DNA from: Nocardia veterana NBRC 100344
GTDB lineage: Bacteria > Actinomycetota > Actinomycetes > Mycobacteriales > Mycobacteriaceae
DNA length: 64,000 nucleotides
NCBI RefSeq assembly: GCF_000308855.1
Contig: NZ_BAGM01000008.1
Span: forward strand, 62,001 to 126,000
Reading direction: 5' to 3'
Part shown: one piece after another, positions 63,896 to 64,000 of the stretch
Layout of the letters: each line of letters opens with the position of its first letter
Position numbering within the stretch: the stretch's first letter is position 1
Position numbers and translations under genes: made by a program
Notes under the pieces: model-generated
Database searches by the model: none
Told to the model about the DNA's origin: nothing
Seen by the model: the letters and a program-made list of their open reading frames with translations, nothing else

Positions 63896-64000
63896 ATGGG
63901 TCTGGACGATCGACAGGTAGACAACGACGTACTGGAACTCGAGTTGATTCGCGAGGTGGTCCTCGCCCGGCGGCGCCAGGACAGTATCGTGCTCGCCGCA
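63896..64000 (+). CDS. Unrecognised gene, cut by window end
   Basis: ATG 63896 opens a frame that continues to the edge; the visible 35 residues (MGLDDRQVDNDVLELELI, then REVVLARRRQDSIVLAA) are acidic then basic and helical in character. GGGACC about 11 bases upstream is a weak ribosome site. It does not resemble KstR2, FadA6 or other steroid genes at its start. No function proposed. Confidence 0.5.
   Translation, partial: MGLDDRQVDNDVLELELIREVVLARRRQDSIVLAA

Overview
The window is high-GC actinobacterial DNA with GTG/TTG starts, ATGA/GTGA gene overlaps and several apparently leaderless genes. Gene content and order point to a mycolic-acid actinomycete, most likely Nocardia (Rhodococcus or Gordonia are alternatives). 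The left end (1-7.3 kb) follows the Mycobacterium tuberculosis order Rv3582c-Rv3589: ispD, carD, lpqE, radA, disA, a membrane protein, canB, mutY. Much of the rest is a steroid (cholesterol) catabolic island like Rv3534c-Rv3574. Identifications rest on recognising protein sequences and order; no database search was run.

Layout. 1-7.7 kb: isoprenoid synthesis, RNAP-binding CarD, DNA repair/c-di-AMP genes, carbonic anhydrase. 7.8-9.4 kb: MerR regulator and divergent MFS pump. 9.4-12.2 kb: zinc-type ABC operon behind a Zur-like box. 12.4-15.0 kb: a trehalose-phosphatase/GH15 fusion. 15.1-23.0 kb: kstR, then a coupled operon fadE34-fadE28-fadE29-chsH2-chsH1-ltp2 for the last side-chain cycle. 23.2-34.1 kb: non-steroid block with an AFG1/ZapE ATPase, a MoxR/DUF58/DUF4129 operon, a YqgE/AlgH-TPR fusion, a PPOX protein, an unrecognised gene, a 25-codon membrane ORF and a toxin-antitoxin pair. 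34.3-40.0 kb: hsd4B, kstD, hsaEGF. 40.3-41.9 kb: a secreted protein, TetR and a cupin. 42.0-47.4 kb: kshA with a small Cys-rich partner, divergent from hsaADCB. 47.5-55.4 kb: ThrE-like exporter, HigBA-type pair, AraC and DUF427 genes, a DUF5753/DUF6879 trio, and a MarR-MFS pair. 55.6-63.8 kb: ring C/D genes fadE33-fadE32-fadE31-crotonase-fadD3 divergent from fadE30-ipdF. A truncated unrecognised gene ends the window.

How the genes work together. KstR (15.1 kb) has consensus-like boxes upstream of fadE34, between kstD and hsaE, and two between kshA and hsaA, so one repressor probably controls side-chain and ring A/B degradation. A separate exact KstR2-type box between fadD3 and fadE30 should control the propionate side-chain/HIP (ring C/D) genes; kstR2 itself is not seen here. 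KshA and KstD open ring B, HsaA/HsaB hydroxylate, HsaC cleaves ring A, HsaD hydrolyses, and HsaE/F/G take the C5 fragment to pyruvate and propionyl-CoA. FadE34, ChsE1/E2, ChsH1/H2 and Ltp2 shorten the side chain; FadD3, FadE30 and IpdF start HIP degradation.

Most unusual points: the AlgH-TPR fusion, the phosphatase-trehalase fusion, a 27-bp in-frame minisatellite in fadE34, a 24-codon ORF bridging hsaD and hsaC by ATGA overlaps at both ends, an operator-controlled leaderless membrane micro-ORF at 32.9 kb, a crotonase lacking both usual catalytic glutamates, and a compact three-gene DUF5753 module.
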